A DNA stretch of 64,000 nt. It comes from Branchiibius hedensis (GTDB lineage Bacteria; Actinomycetota; Actinomycetes; Actinomycetales; Dermatophilaceae). Positions 1 through 9,702 of the stretch are shown in pieces. Location: the NCBI RefSeq assembly GCF_900108585.1, contig NZ_UESZ01000001.1, positions 2,480,001 through 2,544,000 of the forward strand, in the 5' to 3' direction. The stretch's first letter is position 1. Every line of letters starts with the position of its first letter. The position numbers were made by a program, and so were the translations under genes. The notes beneath the pieces were generated by a model that ran no database searches, was not told the DNA's origin, and was given only the letters and a program-made list of their open reading frames with translations.

Positions 1-263
1 AGCGCGTCTACGAGCAGGAGGCCGTGGACCGGGTGCACTACCTCCAGCGCCTCTACCGGGCCGGTTTGTCGAGTCAGGCGATCCGCGCGGTACTGCCGTG
101 TCTCGACACGCCGAGTCTGGTCTCCAGTGACGCAGCGTTCGAGCGCCTGGTGCAGGAGCGCGATGCGTTGCGGACGCACCTCGTTGAAGTCCGCGAGACG
201 CTGTCCGCGCTGGATGCGCTGATCGCCTTCAATCGCCAGAACCGACCGGCCGCCCGCACCTGA
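1..263 (+). CDS. MerR-family regulator, C-terminal part (5' end outside window)
   Basis: The reading frame is open from base 3 and runs to a TGA at 261-263, so only the last 87 or so residues are present. They begin R-V-Y-E-Q-E-A-V and continue with an arginine/leucine helix and a long dimerisation helix (QERDALRTHLVEVRETLSAL). This is the usual end of the winged-helix domain plus the antiparallel coiled coil of MerR regulators. The N-terminal recognition helix is missing, so the effector cannot be inferred. No metal-binding cysteine cluster is visible; the single Cys is in the RAVLPCLDT segment. The gene converges on glyS with 16 bases between the stop codons. Confidence 0.7.
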   Translation, partial: RVYEQEAVDRVHYLQRLYRAGLSSQAIRAVLPCLDTPSLVSSDAAFERLVQERDALRTHLVEVRETLSALDALIAFNRQNRPAART

Positions 264-279
264 GGCTGTCCGGCCCGGA

Positions 280-3200
280 TCAGCCCACGGCGCTGGACAG
301 CGCCTTCCAGTCGATCCCGGCCGGCGCCTTGTCCACGACCGACTGCAACAAGCCCAGCCGCGCGGCACGTACCGCTGGGTCCTCAGCCATCACCAGAACG
401 TCGTCGAAGAACGTGTTCAGCGAGTCGGTCAGATCGCCGGCCGTGGCGGCCCATTCCGGCAGTCCAGCCGCGGACTGATCCGGGAGCGTGGCCACCTGGG
501 ACTCCAGGCGCAGCTCGGCCGGTTCGGTCAAAGCCGATGCGTCGTACGCCGATGACGTGCCTTCCGGGACGATCCGGGTGATCCGTTGGGTCGCCTCCAC
601 CAGCTTCGCGAACCCAGCGTCGTCGGCCAGGGCATGAATGTCCGCCAGCGCCTGCTCGGCCGCACCCGGGCGGCCAGCCAGCGGGGCGATCGCCTCGACC
701 ACACCGGCCGACACACCCTCGTCACGCAGTTGCTGCACGAACCGGTCGCGCACGAATTCCGCTGCAGCTTCGATGGATTCGTCAGAAACGGTCACACCCT
801 GGGCAACCAGCCGCACGGCAGCTGCCTTCAACCCGTCCTCCACGGTGATGGTCGACAGCTCGGGGCGGGCGCGCAGGATCGCCACCACACCGAGCGCGGC
901 GCGACGCAACGCGAACGGGTCCGAGGAGCCGGTCGGCTTGGCTCCGATCGCGAACATCGCGGCCAGCAGGTCGAAGCGGTCCGCGAGCGCCAGCAGCGCG
1001 CCCTCGAGCGTCTGCGGCAACGCGCCACCGGCGGTGCGGGGGCATTCCATGTCGTAGAGCGCCTGCGCGACCGCCGGGGTCTCCCCCGCTCGCTCCGCGT
1101 AGACCTTGGCCATCGTGCCGGCCAGCGAGGACAGTTCGACGACCATCTGGGTGGACAGGTCGAACTTGGCCAACTCGCCGGCGCGCTGCAGCGTGACACT
1201 GTCAACACCGTCGATGCCATCGGCCAGCTTCGTCGCCACCGAGGCAATCCGGTCGGCGCGCTGGGCGACCGATCCGACCCGCTCTTCGAAGGTGAGTTTG
1301 TCGATGGCCGAACGGAATTCAGCCAGCGGCACCTTGAGGTCGGCGTCGAAGAAGAACGCCGCATCCTCGTAGCGGGCGCGCAGCACTGACTCGTTGCCCG
1401 CGCGCACCACGTCCGGTGAGCAGGCGCCGTTGGCCATCGTGACGAAGTACGGCTTCAGCTTGCCCGCGGAGTCACGCACCGGCAGATAGCGCTGGTGCTT
1501 GCGCATGACCGTGACCAGGATCTGCTCGGGCAGCTCCAGGTACTTCTCCCCGTAGGAGCCAAGGATGCCGACCGGCTGCTCCACGAGGTTGGTGATCTCA
1601 TCGACCAAGCCGGACTCGGCATCGAAATCGACTGTGCCACCGACCGATTGCGCCAGATCCGAGGCCTGGTCGATGACCTCGGTCCGGCGGGCAGCCACGT
1701 CAAGGACGATGCCGTGTGCGCCGAGGGTCGGAATCAGATCGGTAGCCGTGGCGATGTCCACCAGCGGGGTGTCATCGCCCCGTTGCACGTACGTCGTGCG
1801 GCCAGTGACCAGCGACGACACCTGAGCGGGGACCACCAGATCGCCCCACAACGCGACGAGCCAGCGGATCGGCCGGCTATAGGCCAGCTGCGGGTCGGCC
1901 CAGCGCATGTTGCGGTCGGCGCGCAGGCCCTCGACGACCTTCTCGATCAGCGAGCCGAGCACGACCGGTGCGGTGCGGCCCTTCTGCTCCACGGCTACCG
2001 CGACATGGGTAGCTCCGTCGAATTCCGCTGTGATCACATCGGATACCTCGACGCCTTGGCCTCGCGCGAAACCCTGCAGCGCCTTGGTGGGCTCGCCGGA
2101 CGCGTCGTAGGCGGCGGCAACCTTCGGGCCCTTACGCAACGTCGACGCGTCCGGCTCCGCGGCGGAAACAGCGGGAATCGTCACCACGATCCGGCGAGGA
2201 GTGGCGGCCACCTGAGGGTCGCCGTACGTCAATCGGGAGTCGGCCAGCGCCTCGGTGGCCAGCGTGCGCACCTGCTCGATGGCCTGGTCCACCACGTGCG
2301 GCGGCAACTCCTCGGTGCCGATCTCCAGCACGAAAGTGGCTGGTTCAGAAGGAAGTTCAGCAGGCAGCTGCGAGGGGGCAGGCGACGGCGACGCCAGCCC
2401 GCCCATCGACGACAGGGTCGACTTGGTCAGCGGGAAGTCCAACTCCTCGCGGCGCTCGACCCACAACCGGGAAACCTCACGCGAGAGCCGGCGCATCGTT
2501 GCGAACGCCGCGGCCCGCTCGGTCGTGGAGATCGCACCCCGCGCATCGAGCACGTTGAAGGCGTGGGAGCTCTTGAGCACGTAGGTGTGCGCGGGCACCG
2601 GCAGCCGGGCCTCGATCAGCCGCTCGGCCTCGGCGACGTACCGCTCGAACAGCTCACGGTTGGTGTCGATGTCGGCGTCGTCGAGGTAGTAGCGCGACAT
2701 CTCGAACTCGGACTGGCCGAAGAGTTCGCCGTAGGTGACGCCCGGCGCGTAGACCATGTCCTTGAAGTGGGTGACGCCCTGCTGGGCCATCATGATCCGC
2801 TCGATGCCGTAGGTCAGTTCGACCGAGACCGGGTCCAGGTTCTGCCCGCCGACCTGCTGGAAGTAGGTGAACTGGGTGACCTCCATGCCGTCCAGCCAGA
2901 CCTCCCAGCCCAGACCCCAGGCACCGATCGCCGGCTGCGCCCAGTTGTCCTCCACGAAGCGCACGTCGTGGGCGGCCAGGTCGATGCCGAGAGCTTCCAG
3001 GGACTGCAGGTACAGCTCCTGCGGGTTGCCCGGATCCGGTTTGAGGATGACCTGGAACTGGGTGTGCGTCTGCAGGCGGTTGGGATTCTCGCCGTACCGG
3101 CTGTCGTCGGGGCGCACGGAGGGCTCGACGTACGCCACCCGCCACGGCTCGGGACCCAGCACCCGCAGGATCGTTGCGGGGTTCATGGTCCCGGCGCCGA

Positions 3201-3288
3201 CCTCGGTGTTGAACGGCTGCACGACCAGGCAACCCCGGTCGGTCCAGAACTTCTGCAGGGTCAACAAGGCGTCTTGCACGGTCAGCAC
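280..3288 (-). CDS. glyS: Glycyl-tRNA synthetase, fused alpha and beta subunits
   Basis: This 1002-residue protein charges tRNA-Gly with glycine. Residues 1 to about 295 match the catalytic alpha subunit (GlyQ): it opens with [14 protein letters not shown] and carries the motif-2 segment [13 protein letters not shown] and the segment [19 protein letters not shown] Ser/Pro/Ala-rich linker of about 20 residues follows. Then comes the tRNA-binding beta subunit (GlyS), opening [12 protein letters not shown] and including a conserved [10 protein letters not shown] segment. In most bacteria with this tetrameric enzyme the two chains are separate genes. Many actinomycetes instead use the unrelated-looking alpha-2 enzyme, so a single-chain alpha-beta form is notable. 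The start is taken at 3288; msrA begins 95 bases away on the other strand, so the two share a divergent promoter region. Confidence 0.95.
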   Translation of the reverse strand: MLTVQDALLTLQKFWTDRGCLVVQPFNTEVGAGTMNPATILRVLGPEPWRVAYVEPSVRPDDSRYGENPNRLQTHTQFQVILKPDPGNPQELYLQSLEALGIDLAAHDVRFVEDNWAQPAIGAWGLGWEVWLDGMEVTQFTYFQQVGGQNLDPVSVELTYGIERIMMAQQGVTHFKDMVYAPGVTYGELFGQSEFEMSRYYLDDADIDTNRELFERYVAEAERLIEARLPVPAHTYVLKSSHAFNVLDARGAISTTERAAAFATMRRLSREVSRLWVERREELDFPLTKSTLSSMGGLASPSPAPSQLPAELPSEPATFVLEIGTEELPPHVVDQAIEQVRTLATEALADSRLTYGDPQVAATPRRIVVTIPAVSAAEPDASTLRKGPKVAAAYDASGEPTKALQGFARGQGVEVSDVITAEFDGATHVAVAVEQKGRTAPVVLGSLIEKVVEGLRADRNMRWADPQLAYSRPIRWLVALWGDLVVPAQVSSLVTGRTTYVQRGDDTPLVDIATATDLIPTLGAHGIVLDVAARRTEVIDQASDLAQSVGGTVDFDAESGLVDEITNLVEQPVGILGSYGEKYLELPEQILVTVMRKHQRYLPVRDSAGKLKPYFVTMANGACSPDVVRAGNESVLRARYEDAAFFFDADLKVPLAEFRSAIDKLTFEERVGSVAQRADRIASVATKLADGIDGVDSVTLQRAGELAKFDLSTQMVVELSSLAGTMAKVYAERAGETPAVAQALYDMECPRTAGGALPQTLEGALLALADRFDLLAAMFAIGAKPTGSSDPFALRRAALGVVAILRARPELSTITVEDGLKAAAVRLVAQGVTVSDESIEAAAEFVRDRFVQQLRDEGVSAGVVEAIAPLAGRPGAAEQALADIHALADDAGFAKLVEATQRITRIVPEGTSSAYDASALTEPAELRLESQVATLPDQSAAGLPEWAATAGDLTDSLNTFFDDVLVMAEDPAVRAARLGLLQSVVDKAPAGIDWKALSSAVG

Positions 3289-3382
3289 CTGGCAAGGCTA
3301 CCCATCAGTGAGAACGCCGCCGAATCGGTTTCGCTCACCCAGGGGCGCGCGAATCTGTGACCAAAATGAGACAATCGGTGTC

Positions 3383-4084
3383 ATGGTCTTTGGATTCGGA
3401 CGCACCGCCACCATGGTGACGCCGCAAGAAGCACTTCCCGGTCGACCCGACCCGCTGCCGGACATCCCCGACACCAACGTGGTCCTCGGCACCTCGATGC
3501 ACCCGCCGTTCCCGGAGGGCTCCGCGACGCTCTACGTCGCAATGGGCTGTTTCTGGGGAGCGGAACGCATCTTCTGGGGTCTGCCCGGCGTCATCACGAC
3601 CGCCGTCGGCTACATGGGCGGTTACACGCCCAACCCCACCTACGAAGAGGTCTGCACCGGTCGCACCGGGCACACCGAGACCGCGATGGTGGTCTACGAC
3701 CCCCAGCAGATCAGCGCTGGTCAGGTGCTGAAGGCGTTCTGGGAGAACCACGACCCGACCACCGCCAACCGGCAGGGCAACGACGTCGGGACCCAGTACC
3801 GCTCGGCGATCTATTGGACCACCCCCGAGCAGGAGGCCGCGGTCGCGCAGACGACCAAGGACTTCCAGAAGGTGCTGTACGACAACGGTTTCGGCGCGAT
3901 CAGCACCGAGGAGAAGCCGGCCACCGAGGTCGGCCCGTTCTACTACGCCGAGGGCTACCACCAGCAGTACCTGCACAAGAACCCCGGCGGTTACTGCAAC
4001 CACGGGTTCAAGGGCATGACCTGCCCGGTCGGGATCGTGCGCCAGGACCAGTTGCCGGCGCAGCAGGACGTCCTGCCGGGCTGA
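3383..4084 (+). CDS. msrA: Peptide methionine-(S)-S-oxide reductase
   Basis: This 233-residue MsrA reduces the S-epimer of methionine sulfoxide in proteins and free methionine, using thioredoxin as electron donor. The catalytic motif GCFWGAE is at residues 55-61 with the nucleophile Cys56. Further conserved blocks are [18 protein letters not shown], the acidic [12 protein letters not shown] segment and [13 protein letters not shown]-terminal [13 protein letters not shown] supplies the recycling cysteines. The frame is open upstream into the glyS antisense strand, but the ATG at 3383 gives the normal MsrA length. The upstream part is the shadow of glyS. An oxidative-stress role fits the family; no specific regulator site is apparent. 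Confidence 0.95.
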   Translation: MVFGFGRTATMVTPQEALPGRPDPLPDIPDTNVVLGTSMHPPFPEGSATLYVAMGCFWGAERIFWGLPGVITTAVGYMGGYTPNPTYEEVCTGRTGHTETAMVVYDPQQISAGQVLKAFWENHDPTTANRQGNDVGTQYRSAIYWTTPEQEAAVAQTTKDFQKVLYDNGFGAISTEEKPATEVGPFYYAEGYHQQYLHKNPGGYCNHGFKGMTCPVGIVRQDQLPAQQDVLPG

Positions 4085-4117
4085 TAACGCTCTTCCCGTA
4101 CGCCGATCGGGTGGCTG

Positions 4118-4870
4118 TCAGTCGTCCTGTTCCGTGGGGCGGACCAGGAGTTCGTTGATCGTCTGGTGGCGGGGTCGGGTCACGATGAACAGCACCGCGT
4201 CGGCAACGTCCTGCGGCTGTAGCGGTTCCATTTGCTCAAGGCGCTGCAGGTTGGCCTCGCGTACGCCGTCGCGCAGGTGATCGCGCAACTCGCTGACGAC
4301 GGCGCCGGGTTCGACCACCCCGACCCGCAGATGCCGCCGGCTGAACTCCTGCCGGAACGACTCGCTGAAGGCGCCCAAGCCGTGTTTGGTCAGGTTGTAG
4401 ACCGCCGAGCCCTTCTTCACCTGCCGGCCCGCGGTGGAAGAGATGTTGATCAGGTCGGCGACGCGCCGTGGGTCACTGTCCGCAGCGGACAGCAGGTGCG
4501 GCAACGCGGCCTTGGTCATCGACAGCGCCGCGCGCAGGTTGATCTCCAGCATCCGGTCCCACTCATCGATGGGTGCTTCTTCGATCGGGCCGAGCAGCAT
4601 GACGCCGGCATTGTTGACGAGGATGTCCAGTCGGCCGAGCTGAGAAACAGTCTGTGCCACAGCGGCATCCGCTTGACTTCGGTCGGTGATGTCTGCCTCG
4701 ATCGCGAGCGCACCGCCGCCGATCTCCTGGGCGAGAGCATCGAGCCGGTCCTTACGGCGGGCGACGAGGGCGACGGTGGCACCCGCTGCGGCCAGCGTTC
4801 GGGCCGTCGCCTCCCCGATCCCGCTCGATGCTCCGGTGACGAGGGCTACGGTTCCGCTGAGTTCGCTCAT
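4118..4870 (-). CDS. Short-chain dehydrogenase/reductase (SDR), NAD(P)-dependent
   Basis: This 250-residue classical SDR oxidoreductase has the Rossmann glycine motif TGASSGIG at residues 12-19 and NNAG at 86-89. It also has the catalytic serine pair at about 144-145 (NISSTAG) and the YxxxK pair Tyr158/Lys162. The ARRKDR after the second strand favours NADP over NAD. Substrate is not evident. It resembles the YdfG/serine-3-dehydrogenase-like branch that acts on hydroxy acids and small alcohols, but this is only similarity of type. It is convergent with msrA (33 bases) and divergent from the GNAT gene (43 bases). Confidence 0.88.
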   Translation of the reverse strand: MSELSGTVALVTGASSGIGEATARTLAAAGATVALVARRKDRLDALAQEIGGGALAIEADITDRSQADAAVAQTVSQLGRLDILVNNAGVMLLGPIEEAPIDEWDRMLEINLRAALSMTKAALPHLLSAADSDPRRVADLINISSTAGRQVKKGSAVYNLTKHGLGAFSESFRQEFSRRHLRVGVVEPGAVVSELRDHLRDGVREANLQRLEQMEPLQPQDVADAVLFIVTRPRHQTINELLVRPTEQDD

Positions 4871-4913
4871 AGCGCCAGGCTAAATCGTGTTGCCCGGACC
4901 GCCGCGCTGAGGG

Positions 4914-5942
4914 ATGCTCGCGTGCGTGACCTGTCTCATCGAAGAACTCGACGTGTCCTCTGATGCGGCAATCGAGGCCTTCCACACTGCTCGCAATCGC
5001 GCTGAAGAGCAGGATTTCGCCTTCCATACGTCCTACTCGCTGCCGGAGACGATCGCGATGCTGCGCAGTTCGCAGCATGCCGCGCGCAGGGTTCTGCGTC
5101 AGGCCCGGATCGGTGATGCGGTCGTGGGCGTCGGCGCAGCCATGCTGCCCCTGCTGGACAACACCGCGACCGCCGATGTGGGTATCGCTGTCGTGCCCGA
5201 GGCCCGGCGGCAAGGGGTGGGCAGGGCGCTCCTGGAGTCCCTGTTGTCCGAGTCCCGGGCGGCTGACCGCACCCGGGCCATCGCGTGGCTGCAGTGGCCG
5301 TACGACGGTGGCCGGGACGGATCTACCTCTCCCGGAATGCAATTCGCTGCAGCGACAGGTTTTCACGTGAGCCAGTTGGAGGTCCAACGGGTGCTCGACC
5401 TGCCGGTACCGATCGACGTACTCGACACCTTGACGGCGCAGGCGGCCACCCACCATGCGGGCTATACGTTCCGCACCTGGACCGGGGCTGCCCCACAGGA
5501 GATCCTCCCCGGCTACGGCCGCCTGATCGGCGCGGTCGAGACGGAAGCGCCGACCGGCGAGCACGTCCCCGAGGTCGAGGTCTGGGACGAGCAACGGATC
5601 CGGGAGCAGGAAGCCGAGTTGGAGCAGCAGGGTCGCACCCGGATCACCACCCTGGCCGTGGCACCCGACGGCGAGCCGGTGGGCTACACCGACCTGGTCC
5701 ACGCGGCGACCGACGGTGGTCGGGTCTACCAATGGGGCACGTTGGTGGACCGCGATCATCGAGGGCACCGCCTCGGTACGGCGCTCAAAGTGCGCACAGC
5801 GCGCGCGATGCAGGAGGCGTTCCCGGACGCGCCGTACGTGCGCACCTGGAACGCGGAGTCGAACGCGCCGATGATCGCGGTCAACGACGCAATGGGGTTC
5901 CGCCCGGTGGGCTGGGCCGCGGAACTCTATCGGGATCTGTGA
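4914..5942 (+). CDS. Tandem GNAT-family N-acetyltransferase
   Basis: This 342-residue protein has two GNAT folds in tandem. The first has the acetyl-CoA pyrophosphate loop RRQGVGRAL at about residues 98-106. The second has the corresponding HRGHRLGTALK at about 275-285, with the typical late WNAESNAPMIAVNDAMGFRPVG block for CoA and substrate contacts. Actinomycetes carry many such double-GNAT proteins, and some modify amino groups of antibiotics or metabolites. Nothing here fixes the substrate. The ATG at 4914 is used; a GTG at 4926 is an equally possible start. It is convergent with the SGNH esterase, with only 3 bases between stops. Confidence 0.82.
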   Translation: MLACVTCLIEELDVSSDAAIEAFHTARNRAEEQDFAFHTSYSLPETIAMLRSSQHAARRVLRQARIGDAVVGVGAAMLPLLDNTATADVGIAVVPEARRQGVGRALLESLLSESRAADRTRAIAWLQWPYDGGRDGSTSPGMQFAAATGFHVSQLEVQRVLDLPVPIDVLDTLTAQAATHHAGYTFRTWTGAAPQEILPGYGRLIGAVETEAPTGEHVPEVEVWDEQRIREQEAELEQQGRTRITTLAVAPDGEPVGYTDLVHAATDGGRVYQWGTLVDRDHRGHRLGTALKVRTARAMQEAFPDAPYVRTWNAESNAPMIAVNDAMGFRPVGWAAELYRDL

Positions 5943-5945
5943 GCG

Positions 5946-6734
5946 CTACGCCTTGGCGCTGAACACCGGCAGGTAGCCGGACTTCTGGCCGGTGGCGGTC
6001 GGGTGGTAGGACTCCTCGATGTCCAGGATGTTCACCGAGTGCAGCCACCGCCCGGAGTCGCAGATCTCGTGACCGGCGAACGCCGACCGCACGTCACCGA
6101 AGGTGAAACCCGCTGCGGTTGCAGCGGTTTTCGTCAGCGAGTCGAGCAGATCGATGCCGCTGTCGATCGCGGTCCGCGACGCCTGGCTCAGGCCGATACA
6201 GCTCTTGGCGAGGTCGTAGAACTCGGGATAGCCCAGCACCACCACGTGCGCGCTCGGCGCCTTGGCCTTGATGGCGTTGTAGACCTTGGCCAGTTTGGCG
6301 GGCAGGTTCGCCGTCGCGTCGGCTTTGGCGGCGTTGATCTCGTTGACGCAGGTCGTGGTGCCCTTGAGGTTGCAGTCCTGCATGATGTTGGCGAAGTTCT
6401 CGTCGTTGCCGCCGATCGTGATGCTGACCAGGGTGGTGCTGGAGGACAGCGCCGAGATTTGGTTGTTGAGAACGTCTGTTGTCTTCGCTCCCGAGCAGGC
6501 GACCGAGACGTACGACGTGGGTGAGTGGGCAGCCGCCCAGAGGGCTGAGTAGGCGTTCGGACTGCGATCGCAATCGCCACTACTGGCGATGTAGCTCCCG
6601 GCGCCCACCCCGGAGGAATAGGAGTCGCCGAGAGCGACGTAGCGGACGGTCGCAGCATCAGCGGTGGGCACCAGGCCCAATCCGGTGACACTGGCAACGG
6701 CGACAGTGAGGACGATGCTGCGCAGGTGAGGCAT
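5946..6734 (-). CDS. Secreted SGNH/GDSL-type esterase or lipase
   Basis: The protein (262 residues) starts at the ATG at 6732-6734, which has AGGAG eight bases upstream; the frame is open further up but lacks such a site. The N-terminus MPHLRSIVLTVAVASVTGLG...TADA is a Sec signal peptide cut near residue 27. Block I is GDSYSSG (Ser38), block III is GGND (108-111) with the oxyanion Asn, and the C-terminal block carries the catalytic His in SYHPTATG. Six or more cysteines suggest disulfides outside the cell, as in the Streptomyces scabies esterase and S. rimosus lipase type. It probably hydrolyses ester lipids extracellularly. A truncated relative of the same family lies at 37836-38033. Confidence 0.88.
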   Translation of the reverse strand: MPHLRSIVLTVAVASVTGLGLVPTADAATVRYVALGDSYSSGVGAGSYIASSGDCDRSPNAYSALWAAAHSPTSYVSVACSGAKTTDVLNNQISALSSSTTLVSITIGGNDENFANIMQDCNLKGTTTCVNEINAAKADATANLPAKLAKVYNAIKAKAPSAHVVVLGYPEFYDLAKSCIGLSQASRTAIDSGIDLLDSLTKTAATAAGFTFGDVRSAFAGHEICDSGRWLHSVNILDIEESYHPTATGQKSGYLPVFSAKA

Positions 6735-6895
6735 GGGTGCTCCTGGGTCAGACGAGGGGTTACCTCTAGGAGCAAACTCCTGGCCGGTCGTCGGCGGTAG
6801 TGCAGCGGCGCAGAACTTACCGAAATCTGACGATGCGAGTGCTTGGAGCGTCCTTTGGCGTCCGGTTTGCACACGTCGTGAGGTTCACTTAGTCG

Positions 6896-8299
6896 GTGAC
6901 GCCTTCAGCCCCACCCACTGCACAATTGACCGAAATCGTCCTGGCCAGACTTGCCGAAGTGCTGCCTCCGGGACGTCTCGTCATCGATGCGCAGGTGCTC
7001 GATTCGTATTCGCACGACGAGGCCGAATGGGCGCCCTACGGCCGACCGCTTGCTGTTGTCCGCGCCCGGGAGACTTCCGACGTCCAAGCGGTTGTCCGCG
7101 TCTGCCTCGAGCATGCCGTGCCGCTCGTGACCCGCGGCGCTGGCACCGGCCTGTCCGGTGGGGCCAATGCCGTCGACGGTTGCGTGATCCTCTCGACGGA
7201 GAAGATGACCCGAATCGTTGAGATCAACAGCGTCGAACGACTCGCAGTGGTCCAGCCCGGTGTGGTGAACGACGACCTTCGCACCGCTGCCGCCGAACAC
7301 GGCCTGTGGTACCCACCGGACCCGGCCAGTGCCCCGTGGTCGACCATCGGTGGCAACGTCGCGACCAACGCCGGCGGCCTGTGCTGCGTGAAGTACGGCG
7401 TGACCCGCGATTACGTTCTCGAGCTCGAGGTGATCAACGGGCTGGGCGAGATCGTCCGGCTCGGGCGCCGTACCGCCAAAGGTGTCGCCGGTTACGACAT
7501 GGCTGGGTTGATCGTCGGCTCTGAAGGCACGTTGGGCGTGGTCACCGAAGTCACCGTTCGCCTACGCGACCTACAGCCGCCGCAGCGGACGGTGGCCGGC
7601 TACTTCTCCTCCATCGTTGACGCCGGGAACGCCGTCGAAGCGATCGGTGCCTCAGGGGTCATTCCCTCGGCGCTCGAATTGATCGACAAACACTGTCTGG
7701 CAGCGGTCGATAAGTGGAAGAACATGGGTTTGTCCGTTGATGCGAACGTCGTACTCCTGGGCCGCACCGACGCTCCCGGCGCCGCCGGTGAGCGTGAGGC
7801 CCAGGTGATGCTGGCCGCGTTCGAGGCCGCCGGCGCGACATGGGCCGCTGCCTCGAGTGACCCCGAGGAGGCCGAGGCCCTTTTCGCCGCGCGCCGACTC
7901 GCCTACCCCGCGCTGGAACGCCTTGGCCCCGTCCTGACCGAGGACGTCTGTGTCCCGAAGGCTGCCGTGCCGGAGATGCTTCGCAGGATCGAGGTGGCCG
8001 CAGTCGAGAACGACACCCTGATCGCGAACATCGCCCATGCTGGCGACGGCAATCTCCACCCGCTGTTGATCACCGACGTTGGTGACGCTGCCGCACGTGA
8101 CCGCGCCGAGACCGCGTTCCGCCAGATCATCGCCGACGCGCTGGATCTGGGTGGCACCGTCACCGGCGAGCACGGTGTGGGCCTCCTGAAACGAGACGGC
8201 TTGTACCAGGAGTTGTCCACCGAGGCCCTCGCCATGCAGCGAGCCGTGAAGCAGGCTCTCGACCCGCACGGCATCCTGAACCCGGGCAAGGTCCTCTAG
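6896..8299 (+). CDS. FAD-linked oxidase, glycolate/D-lactate dehydrogenase type (GlcD-like)
   Basis: This 467-residue flavoprotein starts with GTG. The N-terminal half is the PCMH/VAO FAD-binding domain, with the pyrophosphate loop TRGAGTGLSGGA at 79-90 and the segments IGGNVATNAGG and GVAGYDMAGLIVGSEGTLGVVTEV. The C-terminal half is the FAD-oxidase C domain with the conserved NIAHAGDGNLHPL and the final GEHGVGLLKR. Such enzymes oxidise 2-hydroxy acids (glycolate, D-lactate, 2-hydroxyglutarate) and pass electrons to quinone or an Fe-S partner. No glcE/glcF partner gene is adjacent, so it looks like a stand-alone dehydrogenase. An IS110-family transposase starts 136 bases after its stop. Confidence 0.9.
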   Translation: MTPSAPPTAQLTEIVLARLAEVLPPGRLVIDAQVLDSYSHDEAEWAPYGRPLAVVRARETSDVQAVVRVCLEHAVPLVTRGAGTGLSGGANAVDGCVILSTEKMTRIVEINSVERLAVVQPGVVNDDLRTAAAEHGLWYPPDPASAPWSTIGGNVATNAGGLCCVKYGVTRDYVLELEVINGLGEIVRLGRRTAKGVAGYDMAGLIVGSEGTLGVVTEVTVRLRDLQPPQRTVAGYFSSIVDAGNAVEAIGASGVIPSALELIDKHCLAAVDKWKNMGLSVDANVVLLGRTDAPGAAGEREAQVMLAAFEAAGATWAAASSDPEEAEALFAARRLAYPALERLGPVLTEDVCVPKAAVPEMLRRIEVAAVENDTLIANIAHAGDGNLHPLLITDVGDAAARDRAETAFRQIIADALDLGGTVTGEHGVGLLKRDGLYQELSTEALAMQRAVKQALDPHGILNPGKVL

Positions 8300-8309
8300 G
8301 GCGTGAGGC

Positions 8310-9660
8310 GTTCAACGCCGCCTGATCCGGGTGCAAGCGATGCGACGCGCTCGTCGCGGCACGACCGGAAACATCGCGCGCAATGCCCTCCCGCGCTCGA
8401 CCCCACCAGGTACTCGAGAACGGGAGCAACAACAATGCAGAACAGCTCACCCCCACCGGGCGCGGTGGTGATCGGGATGGACCCGCACAAACGCTCGGTC
8501 ACCATCGAAGTGATGAACTCCGACGAGCAAGTGCTGGACGGTGGCCGCTTCAACACCGACAGTGACGGGTTCACCCGCATGCTCGCCCACGTCGCTGCCT
8601 ACCCAGAGCGGGTCTGGGCCATCGAAGGGTGCGCCGGGATCGGCCGGCACGTCGCAGCCCGCCTGATCACCGCCGGCGAGTCCGTGGTGGATGTCCCGGC
8701 GAAACTGTCCTACCGGGTGCGGTTGCTGACCGCCGGCAACGGACGCAAAACCGATGACACCGACGCGCACTCCATCGCCCTGATCGGGGTCCGGGTCACC
8801 GGGTTACGCCCCGTGGTCAGCAACGAGCAGATCGAGTTGTTGCGTGTGCTAGTCGACCGGCGCCGGATGCTCGGAGAGGAACACACCCGCAAGATCTCCC
8901 AAGTGCATCGCCTTCTGCTGGAACTGATCCCGGGTGGGGCGAAGATCTACCTGTCCGCGCGGCAGGCCCGCAAGCTGCTGTCCCCGGTGCGACCCAAAGA
9001 CCCCGCCGGCAAAGCCCGCAAACAGTTGGCGATGGAGCTGATCACCGACCTGGAGAAGGTCTACACCCGTACTAAGCAGGCCGACAAAGACCTGCTTGCG
9101 GCGTTGGCTGAGACCGGCACCCACCTGACCGAGCTGCATGGGATCGGACCGACCGGGGCAGCGATGCTGCTGGTCGAGGTTGGGGACATCACTCGCTTCC
9201 CTGACCACAACCACTTCGCGTCCTGGACCGGCACTGCACCGATCGACGCCTCCTCCGGCGACACCGTCCGGCACCGCCTGTCCCGCGGCGGAAACCGTCA
9301 GATCAACCGGGTGCTGCACACCATGGCCACCGTCCAACTACGCAACCCCACCGAAGGCCGCGCGTACTACGACCGCAAGAAACGCGACGGGAAATCCTCG
9401 ATGGAAGCGATGCGCTGCCTGAAACGACGACTGTCCGACATCGTCTATCGCACCATGCTCACCGACCTGACCCAGCCCGCGGCGACGGGCCCGGGAGGGC
9501 AACCAGGTGACGACTCTGACTCCAGCGCGACCGGCTCACAACCCACCACCGGCTCTTCGGACAAGCCACTTCCCGGACCCGCCACCACCCAGCCTACGAG
9601 GCCCCTCCCCGCAGCGTCTTGACATAGAGAGGAGCCACGACCGGACGAGAATAGCGGTGC
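8310..9660 (+). mobile_element. IS110-family insertion element (edges approximate)
   Basis: The element is defined by the IS110-type recombinase gene at 8435-9622. The exact ends cannot be seen: IS110 elements lack long terminal inverted repeats and I found no clean direct repeat at the borders. About 135 bases of non-coding DNA lie between glcD and the transposase, including a hairpin with GCGACG (8342-8347), loop CGCT and CGTCGC (8352-8357). This is the place where IS110-group elements encode the bridge RNA that pairs with target and donor. The right end probably lies shortly after the transposase stop. Confidence 0.5.
8435..9622 (+). CDS. IS110-family transposase (DEDD recombinase)
   Basis: The recombinase is 395 residues from the ATG at 8435; the frame is open upstream but the IS110 family start (VVIGMDPHK with the first Asp at 16) fits this ATG. 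The RuvC-like DEDD domain shows Asp16, an EGCAGIGRHVA segment and KTDDTDAHS. The C-terminal Transposase_20 domain has LHGIGPTGAAMLLVEVGD, FASWTGTAPIDASSG and the RLSRGGNRQINRVLH block, which holds the serine region used in strand exchange. The protein ends in a Thr/Ser/Pro-rich tail of about 50 residues. The gene appears intact, so the element may still be active. It lies between glcD and the SOS mutasome cassette and interrupts neither. Confidence 0.93.
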   Translation: MQNSSPPPGAVVIGMDPHKRSVTIEVMNSDEQVLDGGRFNTDSDGFTRMLAHVAAYPERVWAIEGCAGIGRHVAARLITAGESVVDVPAKLSYRVRLLTAGNGRKTDDTDAHSIALIGVRVTGLRPVVSNEQIELLRVLVDRRRMLGEEHTRKISQVHRLLLELIPGGAKIYLSARQARKLLSPVRPKDPAGKARKQLAMELITDLEKVYTRTKQADKDLLAALAETGTHLTELHGIGPTGAAMLLVEVGDITRFPDHNHFASWTGTAPIDASSGDTVRHRLSRGGNRQINRVLHTMATVQLRNPTEGRAYYDRKKRDGKSSMEAMRCLKRRLSDIVYRTMLTDLTQPAATGPGGQPGDDSDSSATGSQPTTGSSDKPLPGPATTQPTRPLPAAS

Positions 9661-9702
9661 TCTCCGTGGCACGTCTGGGCCAGGTCAGCAGCCCTCCAGT
9701 CC

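Noticed and set aside
1495-3360. A 621-residue open frame opposite glyS
   Set aside because: It is the antisense shadow of a high-GC gene; the His/Arg/Gly/Asp-rich translation has no domain pattern, while glyS on the other strand is full-length and conserved.
3289-3382. T-box or other riboswitch in the glyS/msrA divergent region
   Set aside because: Only 94 bases, no T-box core or terminator/antiterminator pair; a short imperfect repeat alone does not support it.
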